From contig CALVGZ010000001.1 in the NCBI GenBank assembly GCA_944327225.1, positions 1-64,000 on the forward strand: a DNA stretch of 64,000 nucleotides, read 5' to 3'. The notes below the pieces were generated by a model. The model was not told the DNA's origin. It did not search any database and saw only the letters and a program-made list of their open reading frames with translations. The translations under genes were made by a program, and so were the position numbers. This document shows positions 63,751 through 64,000 of this stretch, in pieces (the stretch's first letter is position 1; each line of letters begins with the position of its first letter). The DNA is from Candidatus Gastranaerophilales bacterium. Its GTDB lineage: Bacteria; Cyanobacteriota; Vampirovibrionia; Gastranaerophilales; Gastranaerophilaceae.

Positions 63751-64000
63751 TTGGAAAATGTAGATCAAAATTTAGTAATTATATTTAGAGTATTTTTGGC
63801 TGTTGCTCTTTCTTTCATTCCCGGTATTGAAAGAGAACTTACCGGTAAATTTGCGGGGCTTAGAACACATATATTAGTTTGTTTGGGTGCTTGCGTATTT
63901 ACAATTTTATCTATTTACGGTTTTGAGATGCGAATGAGTCCGGATATAATCGGAACAAATGATCCTGCAAGAATTGCAGCTCAAATTATTACAGGTATAG
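63751..64000 (+). CDS. MgtC/SapB-family membrane protein, cut by the window edge
   Basis: The first 83 residues are present. They match the MgtC/SapB family: a membrane helix, then IPGIERELTGKFAGLRTHILVCLGA and a further helix, and the conserved DPARIAAQIITGI. The family is linked to Mg2+ limitation and survival under stress. The start is TTG at 63751 with AAGGA upstream at a long spacing (10 bases). The gene runs past the end of the window. Confidence 0.85.
   Translation, partial: MENVDQNLVIIFRVFLAVALSFIPGIERELTGKFAGLRTHILVCLGACVFTILSIYGFEMRMSPDIIGTNDPARIAAQIITGI

Overview
The window reads as a chromosomal segment of a low-GC, Gram-negative-type, non-photosynthetic relative of cyanobacteria, most likely a gut Melainabacterium (Vampirovibrionia, Candidatus Gastranaerophilales). 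This placement is an inference. It rests on an LdpA-like protein (a family otherwise typical of cyanobacteria), diderm envelope genes (MCE/MlaD-like, OmpH/Skp, TolC), a meso-diaminopimelate peptidoglycan pathway (MurE with a DNPR motif, Ddh), pairs of type IV pilin-like proteins, a stand-alone DUF2229 protein, and very AT-rich DNA with many TTG starts. No rRNA is present to confirm it.

Layout. Positions 1-6000 hold tRNA-Gln, an unusual EF-hand/coiled-coil/L,D-transpeptidase protein, a single-chain MmeI-type restriction-modification enzyme and an MCE protein. Positions 6000-18700 hold mixed housekeeping genes: SprA-like and SGNH hydrolases, Ddh, a short CDF transporter, LdpA, an M16 peptidase, DUF2229, and a minus-strand operon of a lone ClpX-type zinc finger, a helical-repeat protein, RuvX and DUF1292, followed by CorA. 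Positions 18700-25250 are a minus-strand cell-wall and division operon (MscS, lipoprotein, BlaI-type regulator, unknown, rsmH, ftsL-like, ftsI, murE). Positions 25370-27770 hold a TPR protein and two paralogous pilins, the first behind a perfect consensus promoter. Positions 28100-31000 hold tRNA-Pro, a methyltransferase, a decayed LysR-controlled divergon (LysR fragment, cupin remnant, acetyltransferase, flavin reductase) and tRNA-Ser. Positions 31050-35400 hold OmpH, two tandem acyltransferases, a lineage-specific membrane protein, an HD-domain protein and tRNA-His.

Positions 35603-49201 are a 13.6-kb block of podovirus virion genes of the epsilon15/BPP-1/T7-like type: terminase small and large subunits, portal, scaffold, GP7-type capsid, Bbp16-type cement protein, internal virion proteins, tail tubular A and B, a tail fibre, DUF1353, a one-helix holin candidate and an M15 endopeptidase. 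All have intact frames. No integrase, repressor, replication gene or att repeat is visible, and host genes lie on both sides. A strong terminator follows the capsid and cement genes, as in T7, and one minus-strand gene for a secreted protein sits inside the block. This virion-only cassette is the most interesting feature: a minimal prophage, a satellite-like remnant, or possibly a podovirus-type gene transfer agent.

Positions 49460-64000 return to host genes: a GT-C-like membrane protein with a GT2 polyprenol-phosphate sugar synthase, valS, TolC, a small ferredoxin, two lineage-specific envelope proteins, HIT, 5-formyl-THF cyclo-ligase, PilZ, a large TPR protein, DppB/DppC-type permeases and the start of an MgtC/SapB-family gene cut by the window edge.
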